In this document: in pieces, positions 1 through 5,642 of the stretch
Layout of the letters: the number at the start of each line of letters is the position of its first letter
Position numbering within the stretch: the stretch's first letter is position 1
Source of the DNA: Holosporales bacterium
Lineage (GTDB): Bacteria > Pseudomonadota > Alphaproteobacteria > RUG11792
NCBI GenBank assembly: GCA_031262205.1
Contig: JAISID010000033.1
Location: forward strand, 1-5,642
Reading direction: 5' to 3'
Length of the DNA stretch: 5,642 nt
Made by a program: the position numbers and the translations under genes
The notes under the pieces: model-generated
What the model was told of the DNA's origin: nothing
The model's input: only the letters and a program-made list of their open reading frames with translations
The model's database searches: none

Positions 1-1128
1 CTCTTTATAAATACGCGGGAGCACGTTTTTTATTTCATCTTCTATGGTTTCATAAAATAAAAAATCATCAGAAAATAAATCTTGTTCTTCTTTTTTAAAA
101 TCTCTTTTGCGTGGAAATTTAAACCCATCAACAGAATCATTAACATTTTCAGCTTTATCAAAAACATCTCCGTAGAAAACGGTCAAATATTTATTTTCAC
201 TATGTTGACACATTTTATCTAGTCCGCAAAACTTTGACATATCGCATACCGGTATATTTTTGCTACAAAGCTTTATTTCATTACCCTTTGAATTATCATT
301 TTCTATCTTAAAGTGACTCCATTTTATGAACTCTTTCTTTTCAGTTGGTTCAAATTCTAATTTACCCGTTTTATCTGTTATCCTTTCATAAGAAACTTTT
401 ATTTCCCCTTCCTCGATAGGAGTAGGAAGCGATGAATTGAAAATTTCTCTTTTTTCAGACTCTTCTCCTATTTTAAATTCTACACGGACGTTTATTTTTA
501 TATTTTCTTTATTTTCTAGATAAAAACGTAGAAGTAAATTGCTTTGCAATGAACTTATAAAATCATCAATTGTTATAATATCAATGCTTTTATCTCTTCC
601 TTGATATTGCTTTAGTGAAACGCAAGTTATCATTTCTTCGTTAGAAGCGATATCTTCTATTATTTCAGGTATTTTCGCTTCTCCAAAATTATCTGAGTCA
701 TAAACAAATTTTCGCTTTTTTACTTTACTTCCTTTTTTATATACGCTCTCTACCTCCACTTCTTTAAAATTATGGTAAAACTGCACTCTTCCACAACCTC
801 GATTGTTTTTCTTTTTGCTCTTATTTGCACATATGCGAAAACGTTCATAGCTTTCATCGGTAAATCCGCTTCCATTATCTAATATATCTATTTGCCCTAA
901 TTTTCTTTGACCGTCTGTTTGCTTATCAAAATTAAATATGATTTTAATTTGCACATCTTCAGTATCGTTCGCTTCTAACGAATTAATAATGGCTTCATAT
1001 ATAAACTGAAGCTTATTTTTTGAAGGAGGAATATGTTCTTTTATAAATTCAGAATCTGTATTAACAACGCCCATCTTAAAGCCGTAATTCCTTACCTTGT
1101 CGCTGAATAATAGGCTATTTCTAATCAT
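1..1128 (-). CDS. GHKL (HSP90/MutL-like) ATPase, 3' end beyond window
   Basis: The frame is open for exactly 376 codons from an ATG at 1128 to the window edge, so the C-terminus is missing. An N-terminal GHKL ATP-binding fold is visible: an N box EAIINSLEAN (residues 45-54, E45 the likely catalytic base, N49 the likely Mg ligand), a G1 box DILDNGSGF (81-89), and a glycine-rich NRGCGRVQF (109-117). These motifs are known from HSP90, MutL, MORC and related ATPases. A transducer-like region follows. Four cysteines (288, 295, 301, 307) and H309 form a cluster that could bind zinc; that is inference. The start is the first possible one, since an in-frame TAA lies at 1141-1143; no good Shine-Dalgarno precedes it. 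The gene starts 7 bases after the gpI-like stop and is AT-rich, unlike the tail genes. Specific function is unknown. GHKL ATPases occur in several defence systems, but this one is not assigned to any. Confidence 0.85.
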   Translation of the reverse strand, partial: MIRNSLLFSDKVRNYGFKMGVVNTDSEFIKEHIPPSKNKLQFIYEAIINSLEANDTEDVQIKIIFNFDKQTDGQRKLGQIDILDNGSGFTDESYERFRICANKSKKKNNRGCGRVQFYHNFKEVEVESVYKKGSKVKKRKFVYDSDNFGEAKIPEIIEDIASNEEMITCVSLKQYQGRDKSIDIITIDDFISSLQSNLLLRFYLENKENIKINVRVEFKIGEESEKREIFNSSLPTPIEEGEIKVSYERITDKTGKLEFEPTEKKEFIKWSHFKIENDNSKGNEIKLCSKNIPVCDMSKFCGLDKMCQHSENKYLTVFYGDVFDKAENVNDSVDGFKFPRKRDFKKEEQDLFSDDFLFYETIEDEIKNVLPRIYKE

Positions 1129-1135
1129 ATGAACA

Positions 1136-2509
1136 CTATGTTATTTCCGTATATTCGCTTTGTTTAATCCAAGGAGCGTTGAAATGTCTGTGGTCGTTCC
1201 AGACGGAGCCTAATCGTCGAGCGTCCGCGTAGAACGCTTTGCAATCCTCGGTTATTCTCGTGTATCCGGCCTGTCGAGTCCATACTGCGGCGAAGTGTCT
1301 ATGATCGCTCCAAGTCGAGCGGATTTTGCCGTCGGCGTAGAATGCTTCGCAATCTGCGGTTATTCTCGTATAGTCGCCTTGCCGAGTCCATACGACGTTG
1401 AAATGCCGATGATCGCGCCAAGTCTCCAGGCTGCGCCGCTCGGCGGTCGCGTAAACTGATCGCAGGCGCGCTTCTTTCGTCGAAACCGAATCGACTTGAA
1501 TTTGCGCGGAGCGATTCCGGTCGCTTTCAAGCGCGGAAACTAGCGGCGTATACGAACTCGCCGCCGAAAGTAGGTTTTCCCTTAAAAATCTCTCTTCGAT
1601 CAAAACTTGTTTGACGACGCTCTTCCGTTGAGACAGCAAATTAAGCGACAATACAAACGGCTCTTCTTCAAGCTTCTCGTAGCCCGCCGACAACGCCGAA
1701 TTTATGTCTTCCAAAACCGAATCTGAGAGCACGATAAGAGCCTTTGCGAATTTGTCGCCTCGCAATAACTGCTCCGGAAGATTGCCGATCGGGATCGCGT
1801 TCCAAAAATACCTCGTCGGAAACGCCCCGCTTTGTCGATTGACGGAGTCCGGCGGCTCGTCGTCTAAATTCGCAAAATCCAGCTTGTACGCGTCGGCGTT
1901 TTTCGCGTATGCGACGCGTTCTCTCGCATTAGTTCGTCGACTTGATATTCCCGAGATTTCCGCCTCGTATTCGTTTGATCTGCCGAAAGAAAGTTTCGGC
2001 TCGCCATCTCGCAAGCGGATTCCCGAATCGTCGGAGAGAAAATCCCCGAACTTCGAACCGTCCAGCGCGAATCTGCGAACGTCGTACAACGAGTTGTACA
2101 TGCGGCTAAGTCTTGATCTCAACGGAGCCGCAAGCGTGGCCGCGGAAATTATAGCTTCAACGTCGAAACTGTTGGGAATCTCCGACAAGCCGATCTGAAA
2201 CTCAGCAAAATGCTCTCCAGGCGGCTCTTCTTCAATTGCGATTTCCTCGAAACCGCCCCATGACAACGCGTTTTTCAGCGAAGCAGGAGTTCCGCGAATC
2301 CTATGAAACGCCAAGCCTTTCGCTATCCGCTCTTGAAAATCGTCAACGTTTACTTGAGCCAGCGAGTACTCCCATATTAACGCCAGTTTTGGCAGGCTGT
2401 CGGCTTCTCTGAATTTAAAGCCGGCGAGAGCGTTTGCGTTCGCCTCGTAGGCCGCGGCTTTTTCAACGTTTCTTTCCAACGTCGTGGAATTCGGAGGCAA
2501 TAGGCTCAT
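1136..2509 (-). CDS. I: P2 gpI-like tail protein with long repeat-bearing extension
   Basis: The predicted 457-residue protein starts MSLLPPNSTT. Its first 175 or so residues match the P2 tail protein I family (LLPPNST-TLERN near the N-terminus, DSLPKLALIWEYSLAQV at about 38-54, then a GTPASLKNAL-W segment near 74-84). In P2 this protein joins the baseplate periphery and helps carry the tail fibre. P2 gpI is only about 176 residues, so roughly 280 residues here are extra. I do not recognise residues 176-360. The C-terminus holds two and a half copies of a W-x-DHRHF repeat. I chose the ATG at 2509 because it overlaps the J stop as ATGA, the same coupling seen between W and J; a longer frame from 2542 would overlap J by 37 bases. 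The last repeat breaks off at the border with AT-rich DNA, so the stop may come from the neighbouring cassette. Confidence 0.85.
   Translation of the reverse strand: MSLLPPNSTTLERNVEKAAAYEANANALAGFKFREADSLPKLALIWEYSLAQVNVDDFQERIAKGLAFHRIRGTPASLKNALSWGGFEEIAIEEEPPGEHFAEFQIGLSEIPNSFDVEAIISAATLAAPLRSRLSRMYNSLYDVRRFALDGSKFGDFLSDDSGIRLRDGEPKLSFGRSNEYEAEISGISSRRTNARERVAYAKNADAYKLDFANLDDEPPDSVNRQSGAFPTRYFWNAIPIGNLPEQLLRGDKFAKALIVLSDSVLEDINSALSAGYEKLEEEPFVLSLNLLSQRKSVVKQVLIEERFLRENLLSAASSYTPLVSALESDRNRSAQIQVDSVSTKEARLRSVYATAERRSLETWRDHRHFNVVWTRQGDYTRITADCEAFYADGKIRSTWSDHRHFAAVWTRQAGYTRITEDCKAFYADARRLGSVWNDHRHFNAPWIKQSEYTEIT
1139..1420 (-). repeat. Tandem 36-37-residue coding repeats, WxDHRHF type
   Basis: Copy 1 spans 1313-1420, copy 2 spans 1202-1312 and partial copy 3 spans 1139-1201. 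Each begins W-(R/S/N)-DHRHF, continues with a second W and Q, then a Y-T-x-I-T motif. Copies 1 and 2 go on with DC-(E/K)-AFYAD. The two complete copies are also clearly alike at DNA level, especially around the YTRIT and AFYAD parts, which points to tandem duplication. The residues just before copy 1 (SVYATAERRSLET) resemble the end of copy 2 (AFYADARRLGS) and may be an older degraded unit. Copy 3 stops right after IT. Confidence 0.9.
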
Positions 2510-3321
2510 AACGACAACTCGACTTCGTTGAGTTTTAGACACTCGGTTTCGGAAACAAAAACGTCGACCGTCGGCGTTATTAATTCAACGTCTTTTACGC
2601 CGTCTAAAAATAAATTCGAGACGATCCATGCTCGCGAAACGCTAACTCCAAGCCCGACCATTTTTGCAAACTTTTCTACGAACGACTTTCTTATGGTTTC
2701 TAAAATCTCGATCGGAGAATTCGCGGTTAAAACGATCTTCGCTTTGACGTTTACGTCGATCATATTCGCTCCGACGACTTCAACGGTATCGGTCAGCATG
2801 CGAACGTCGTCCCGCAGCATATGCGCTTTTACCGTTTCGAGTAATTCGTCGGAAACGAGGCCGCCGTCGTCTTTGGATAAAATCGAGATTCGAACAAGCC
2901 CTGGTTCCGGCGAATCTGCGTTGGCTTCTTTCACTCGCGGATCAGAATTTAGCGCGTGATACTGGTATGCTTCTCTGCTTCCTGAAGACGACCAGCCGGC
3001 TATTTTTGCTTGAGTTCGATTTCTTAATTCGTCGTCGGTTTCGTTTGTTTTGCGTTCAATTCCGTAAAACGCCGCGAGATTATCCAAATCCGATCCGATC
3101 GCGAAAGCCAACAAATTCGATTTTGCCGCTTGGTTTATTCTCTGTCGCAGAAGCAACTCGCGATACGCCGCGACCTCGAGCAATTTCATGACCGGATCGC
3201 TTTCAAGATACGCCGTGAATTCCGGAGAGCGAGCAAGCAAATCTTCTTTCATGCGCAATAAAATCTCGTCGTAGCTTAGCTCTTCGATAATTTGCGGCGG
3301 CTCAAGATTATCTAGATTCAT
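2506..3321 (-). CDS. J: Baseplate assembly protein J (P2 gpJ-like)
   Basis: This 271-residue protein matches the Baseplate_J family, and P2 gpJ in particular (about 302 residues). Shared stretches include a proline-rich start followed by a VEEL-like segment (here PPQIIEEL, 8-15), YRELLLRQRINQAAKS (53-68), GSDLDNLAAFYGI (76-88), GSREAYQYH (114-122) followed by a DPRV segment, and RISILSKDDGG (144-154). In P2, gpJ builds the baseplate wedge or arm around the central hub together with W and I. The ATG at 3321 overlaps the W stop as ATGA (3318-3321), and its own TGA overlaps the gpI start as ATGA (2506-2509), so translation is probably coupled. The frame is intact and the composition is phage-like. 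No separate ribosome binding site stands out. The slightly short length fits normal variation in the family. Confidence 0.93.
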   Translation of the reverse strand: MNLDNLEPPQIIEELSYDEILLRMKEDLLARSPEFTAYLESDPVMKLLEVAAYRELLLRQRINQAAKSNLLAFAIGSDLDNLAAFYGIERKTNETDDELRNRTQAKIAGWSSSGSREAYQYHALNSDPRVKEANADSPEPGLVRISILSKDDGGLVSDELLETVKAHMLRDDVRMLTDTVEVVGANMIDVNVKAKIVLTANSPIEILETIRKSFVEKFAKMVGLGVSVSRAWIVSNLFLDGVKDVELITPTVDVFVSETECLKLNEVELSL

Positions 3322-3578
3322 ATCGTTAGACTTTCTAAAGTAATTCTTTGTTCGATCGGCAGATAAACGCCGCTCAACGACGCTGCGACGCGGCCTTCCT
3401 TCACTTCGAGCAACTCGATCTTCTCAAGCTTAAACCGCGGCTCCCATTTCCCAATCGCTTCCGCAATCGCCGCGTAAATCCGCAGAAACAGCTCTTTATT
3501 AATTGGTCTGTCGGTCAGATAAAACAAATTTGTATGTTTTTTACTATGTACTGTATTTGGAGTTAAAATAATATACAA
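3318..3578 (-). pseudogene. W: Baseplate wedge gpW/gp25-like gene, 5' part lost
   Basis: The end of a gpW/gp25 family protein is clear: NLFYLTDRPINKEL, RIYAAIAEAIGKWEPRF with the family's conserved W/N-EPR motif, and a final beta region. In P2 the protein is about 115 residues and is part of the baseplate wedge. Recognisable homology begins only near 3530. The first 40-50 residues of the family, which hold the helix and ILTTPxGSRxM segment, are absent. Upstream of 3530 the frame runs on in AT-rich DNA belonging to the RloA promoter region. The only available start there is a TTG at 3578 with no Shine-Dalgarno, so the 86-residue reading is probably not a true protein. The 3' end is intact and keeps the ATGA overlap with J. 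The neighbouring RloA/RloB cassette most likely removed the 5' part. Confidence 0.8.
3540..3569 (+). promoter_or_regulatory. Possible sigma70-type promoter for the RloA/RloB pair
   Basis: TTTACT (3540-3545) could be a -35 box, matching TTGACA at four of six bases. TAAAAT (3564-3569) could be a -10 box, matching TATAAT at five of six, with an 18-base spacer. The region is very AT-rich, so such matches arise easily. It is nevertheless the only non-coding stretch ahead of RloA, and the cassette is opposite to the phage operon, so some promoter should lie between about 3532 and 3606. Confidence 0.35.
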
Positions 3579-3592
3579 TAACTGTGTATTGT
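3575..3592. promoter_or_regulatory. Inverted repeat ACAATA-N6-TATTGT before RloA
   Basis: ACAATA (3575-3580) and TATTGT (3587-3592) are perfect reverse complements separated by six bases. They sit just downstream of the proposed -10 box and directly before the RloA ribosome binding site. This position would suit an operator or a weak leader hairpin. The arms are short and AT-rich, so chance is a real alternative. Confidence 0.3.
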
Positions 3593-3598
3593 GGAAAG
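3593..3598 (+). promoter_or_regulatory. Ribosome binding site deciding the RloA start
   Basis: GGAAAG lies 8 bases before the ATG at 3607. This favours that ATG over an upstream TTG at 3589, which would lie ahead of this site. The resulting N-terminus MIIEFSVRNYKSFKE is the usual beginning of RloA-type ATPases. Confidence 0.6.
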
Positions 3599-3606
3599 AT
3601 AAAAAA

Positions 3607-4908
3607 ATGATAATAGAATTTTCAGTCAGAAATTATAAATCGTTTAAAGAGAAGATTGAATTTTCCATGATTGCTGATCCTGAAGAAAGTGATCATTCTG
3701 ATAGAATTTATAAACTTTCCAGATATGGTGACAGCGCTGTTCTACCGATTACTGCAATCTATGGTGGGAATGCGTCAGGCAAAAGTAATTTTATATATGC
3801 ATTGCAAGCTTTACGAAATATTACTTTGCAAAATATTACGCCTCAAATAATAGATCCTTTTCTTTTGGATACAGATACAGACCGCAGTAAAATCCCATCG
3901 GAATTCGATATAAAAATATTAGTTAACGACATTATTTATCACTATGTTGTATGGGCAACCCATACTGAAATTATAAAGGAGGAGCTTAAAATAGTTAAAG
4001 ATAATGAAGAAGAAAAACTACTATATGAGCGGGATAAACTCGAAGTGAAATTAGGAGGAGATTTTAAAGACGGACAAAAAGAATTGTTGGAACTTTTGAT
4101 TAACAATAAAGCTATCCGCGGCAATCAAACCTTTATCAAAAGCGCAACTGATTTAAATTTTAAGTACTTTATTCCTATTTTAGAGTGGTTTAAATCTTTA
4201 ACGATACTAAATCCAAACGTCATTTATGAATTCCCAGATGATGTTTTTGAGGAGAAAAAAGAGATTAATCATAAGTTACATGAAATACTGCCAGAAATCG
4301 ATACTGGTATATCTCGTATTGGACGTACAAAAATTAATAGAACATTGCAAGTAAATCCCCAAGTTATGAAGCAAATTTTTAATTTGCAGCAAGGTCAATC
4401 TATGAATTTTAAAGATCCTTTTGTTGGCGATCGAGGATATATAAGTAAAGAAGGGAATAAGATATTAATGGAATTAGCAGGGACGTTCCATAAACGCTCT
4501 GACGGAGAGGATATATTCTTTGGATTTGGAAGAGAATCTGATGGATCCAAAAGAGTGTTAACTTTATTAGTATGGTTATTTAAAATTATGTCTAATACAT
4601 CTAATAAAATTCTCATAATTGATGAAGTTGATCGTGGTTTGCATCCCGAATTGACAACTTGGTTACTCGAAAAATATTTATCCAATTGCTCTAATGAGAC
4701 ACAATCTCAGCTTGTTGTAACAACTCATGACGTTCAATTGTTGGATACTAATATAATGCGTAGAGATGAAGTGTGGTTTTTAGAAAGGAAAGATGATGGT
4801 CATTCCGACATGTGTCCGTTAGCTTCTTATGAAGACAACGGTAGTAGTCTGAAAAATTACTTACAAGGAAAATTTGGCGGTATTCCGCATGTTGTGCACC
4901 CTTTGTAG
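3607..4908 (+). CDS. rloA: RloA-like AAA15/ABC-type ATPase, defence-associated
   Basis: This 433-residue protein carries all the main ABC-type ATPase motifs. The start MIIEFSVRNYKSFK is typical of the AAA15/RloA group. The Walker A is GGNASGKSN (53-61). A signature-like ESDGSKR occupies 310-316, the Walker B with catalytic glutamate is ILIIDEVDRGLHP (335-347, D339 and E340), and the H-loop sits in VVTTHD (H374). The end LQGKFGGIPHV is also usual for the family. The roughly 250 residues between Walker A and signature form the family's long, variable insertion. Such ATPases are soluble and act as sensors or regulators of a partner effector in systems such as AbiL and PARIS. The partner here is the RloB-like gene 11 bases downstream. 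No motif is missing, so the protein is probably active. The invader signal it would sense cannot be read from the sequence. Confidence 0.88.
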   Translation: MIIEFSVRNYKSFKEKIEFSMIADPEESDHSDRIYKLSRYGDSAVLPITAIYGGNASGKSNFIYALQALRNITLQNITPQIIDPFLLDTDTDRSKIPSEFDIKILVNDIIYHYVVWATHTEIIKEELKIVKDNEEEKLLYERDKLEVKLGGDFKDGQKELLELLINNKAIRGNQTFIKSATDLNFKYFIPILEWFKSLTILNPNVIYEFPDDVFEEKKEINHKLHEILPEIDTGISRIGRTKINRTLQVNPQVMKQIFNLQQGQSMNFKDPFVGDRGYISKEGNKILMELAGTFHKRSDGEDIFFGFGRESDGSKRVLTLLVWLFKIMSNTSNKILIIDEVDRGLHPELTTWLLEKYLSNCSNETQSQLVVTTHDVQLLDTNIMRRDEVWFLERKDDGHSDMCPLASYEDNGSSLKNYLQGKFGGIPHVVHPL

Positions 4909-4919
4909 AGTAAAAAGAA

Positions 4920-5495
4920 ATGGTTAAGAGAAAGTCTCAGAAACGAAAACTTAGGAAAATTAGTTACGCAGTGTGTGCAGAGGGAGAAAAAACAGAGATT
5001 CAGTATCTTAATATTTTAAAAAAGCAAAATAACGGTATTTTTATAAAAATTTTTTCTTGTAGAAGAAAGACTACCCCTGAAGCCATATTAAATACAGCTA
5101 AAAAACGTTTAGAGAATGAAGAGCCGAATGAAATTTGGTTGATGCTTGATGTGGATGACAATAAGTCTAAAGATTTTGATAACTTGTTTAAGTGGAAAAT
5201 GGAAAATATCGAGAAAAATCACTTAGCGATAAGTAATCCATGCTTTGAATTTTTTCTATTGTTACATTATGAAAAACCTAAAGGGCAACTAACAATAAAA
5301 AGTTGTCAAGGCGAATTAAAAAGGCATATTCCCAATTATGACAAAAGCACACCGGAAGGAAAATTCTCTTTAGAACGTATTAAGGAGGCAATAAAGCGGG
5401 CAGAAGATATAGAATCTGAAAATGAAGATATAAAAATAACAGAAAGAAACGGTTCTACTGTATATAAATTAGCCAAAAAGGTTATAGAGCATTAG
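4920..5495 (+). CDS. rloB: RloB-like protein with TOPRIM-type acidic motifs
   Basis: This 191-residue protein fits the RloB family in length and motifs. A very basic start (KRKSQKRKLRK) leads into ISYAVCAEGEKTEIQYL, where E21 fits the TOPRIM glutamate. Next comes EIWLMLDVDDN (71-81) with a DxD pair at D77 and D79. The family block SNPCFEFFLLLHYE covers 105-118, and a GSTVYKL segment near the end matches the usual C-terminus. TOPRIM folds in related partners (OLD nucleases, the PARIS effector) bind metal and cut nucleic acid, so a nuclease effector controlled by the upstream ATPase is likely; this is inference. The ATG at 4920 follows the RloA stop by 11 bases, with only a weak AAAGAA-type binding site, so expression probably depends on the shared transcript. 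Its stop overlaps by four bases (5492-5495) the stop of the convergent phage-like frame. Confidence 0.85.
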   Translation: MVKRKSQKRKLRKISYAVCAEGEKTEIQYLNILKKQNNGIFIKIFSCRRKTTPEAILNTAKKRLENEEPNEIWLMLDVDDNKSKDFDNLFKWKMENIEKNHLAISNPCFEFFLLLHYEKPKGQLTIKSCQGELKRHIPNYDKSTPEGKFSLERIKEAIKRAEDIESENEDIKITERNGSTVYKLAKKVIEH

Positions 5496-5642
5496 TAGGA
5501 GGCAAATTTTAGTTTTGTATCGCAAGATTTCACGCTGATTTCCGCGACTTGTCCGACAACCTGCGATCCGCCGATTTCATAAACGTTTTCCGGCTCTTTT
5601 ATTAAAGCCAAAATAGGAAAAGAAGCGGACGCGTTCGGCTTG
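5492..5642 (-). CDS. 3' end of an unidentified phage-like gene
   Basis: Read on the minus strand from the right edge, this frame gives 49 residues (KPNASASFPILALIKEPENV ... DTKLKFASY) and stops with TAA at 5492-5494. Its G+C-richer codon use resembles the J and I genes, and it points the same way as the tail operon. I cannot name the family with confidence. In P2 the gene before W is V (baseplate spike), but I see no clear V match. The PENVYEIGG ... ISVKSCD pattern is loosely reminiscent of head-tail joining proteins, whose chains continue past this point. The last few residues lie at the cassette border, so the protein may be truncated with a stop supplied by the cassette. Confidence 0.6.
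   Translation of the reverse strand, partial: KPNASASFPILALIKEPENVYEIGGSQVVGQVAEISVKSCDTKLKFASY
5497..5502 (+). promoter_or_regulatory. Strong Shine-Dalgarno AGGAGG with no gene after it
   Basis: A perfect AGGAGG begins two bases after the RloB stop, on the same strand. No ATG or GTG follows at a useful distance. A TTG at 5515 would give only seven codons before a stop. It may be the remnant of a third operon gene lost when the cassette joined phage DNA. It could also be chance, because the same bases encode the last residues of the minus-strand frame. Confidence 0.35.

Larger units (their letters stand above)
3532..5502 (+). other. AT-rich RloA/RloB cassette replacing phage DNA
   Basis: This block is bounded on the left by the point where gpW homology ends and on the right by the point, just past the RloB stop, where G+C-richer phage-like coding resumes. 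It holds two co-oriented genes and a short promoter region, facing against the tail operon. No integrase, transposase or convincing terminal inverted repeats are visible, so the means of entry is unknown. The borders are estimates, good to roughly 10 bases. Confidence 0.6.

Noticed and set aside
1704..2198. Plus-strand 164-residue open frame.
   Set aside because: It lies entirely inside the well-supported gpI-like gene on the other strand, has no recognisable domain, and is expected by chance in this composition.
2528..3191. Two plus-strand frames (143 and 74 residues).
   Set aside because: Both are antisense to the clear gpJ gene and show no family features.
1135..3549. ACTATGT at 1135-1141 and 3543-3549 as direct repeats bounding the W-J-I block.
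   Set aside because: The motif also appears near 199 and 3941 inside genes, so it is a common AT-rich word here and not a border signal.
3530..3578. The translated N-terminus MYIILTPNTV of the W frame resembles the ILTTPxGS segment of gp25 proteins, which would suggest an intact gene.
   Set aside because: The spacing to the NLFYLTD part is about three residues too short, the codons are AT-rich cassette DNA, the start would be TTG with no ribosome binding site, and the preceding family helix is missing. Chance likeness is more probable.
3589..3606. TTG at 3589 as the RloA start, giving MWKDKK before MIIEF.
   Set aside because: The GGAAAG site lies downstream of it and serves the ATG at 3607, and family members begin with the M-x-IEF-type sequence.
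4372..4388. GCAAATT-TTT-AATTTGC inverted repeat.
   Set aside because: It lies within RloA coding sequence, is AT-rich and short, and no regulatory role is suggested by its position.
4395..4685. Minus-strand 96-residue frame.
   Set aside because: Antisense to the RloA motif region, with no domain signal.
3525..5509. CAAATTT at 3525-3531 and 5503-5509 as a target-site duplication around the RloAB cassette.
   Set aside because: The same 7-mer also occurs elsewhere (near 705 and 4372). Joining the flanks at the repeat puts an in-frame TAA directly before the gpW frame and does not restore the gene, so a simple insertion is not supported.

Overview
The window looks like a damaged prophage, or another contractile-tail element, of the P2 type. 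It carries AT-rich accessory genes, probably anti-phage. The phage blocks (about 1140-3530 and 5503-5642, both read on the minus strand) are clearly richer in G+C by eye and full of GCG, CGC and TCG triplets. The other two blocks (1-1139 and about 3532-5502) are visibly AT-rich. A P2-like baseplate points to a Gram-negative host, but the species cannot be told from this sequence.

Layout along the window: 1-1128 (minus) is the first 376 residues of a GHKL-type ATPase that runs off the left edge. 1136-2509 (minus) is an enlarged P2 gpI-like tail protein ending in tandem W-x-DHRHF repeats. 2506-3321 (minus) is a P2 gpJ-like baseplate protein. 3318-3578 (minus) is the C-terminal part of a gpW/gp25-like baseplate wedge gene that has lost its 5' end. 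3607-4908 and 4920-5495 (plus) are an RloA-like ATPase and an RloB-like TOPRIM-type partner, oriented against the phage operon. 5492-5642 (minus) is the 3' end of a further phage-like reading frame that enters from the right edge.

W, J and I keep the P2 order W-J-I and are joined by 4-base ATGA stop/start overlaps, as in a tail operon. In P2 the tail-fibre gene H follows I. Here the GHKL ATPase gene sits in that place, starting 7 bases after the gpI stop. Three phage/AT-rich borders fall inside or at the very end of phage genes: mid-repeat in gpI, mid-domain in gpW, and the end of the right-hand frame. The accessory DNA therefore seems to have replaced phage DNA rather than been added neatly, and this baseplate is unlikely to be functional unless W is supplied elsewhere.

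The RloA/RloB pair has the general design of ABC-ATPase plus TOPRIM-effector defence systems (AbiL and PARIS are the closest concepts). It probably forms a two-gene operon from a short promoter region at about 3540-3606. A strong Shine-Dalgarno sequence with no gene after it, just past the RloB stop, hints that the cassette was once longer.
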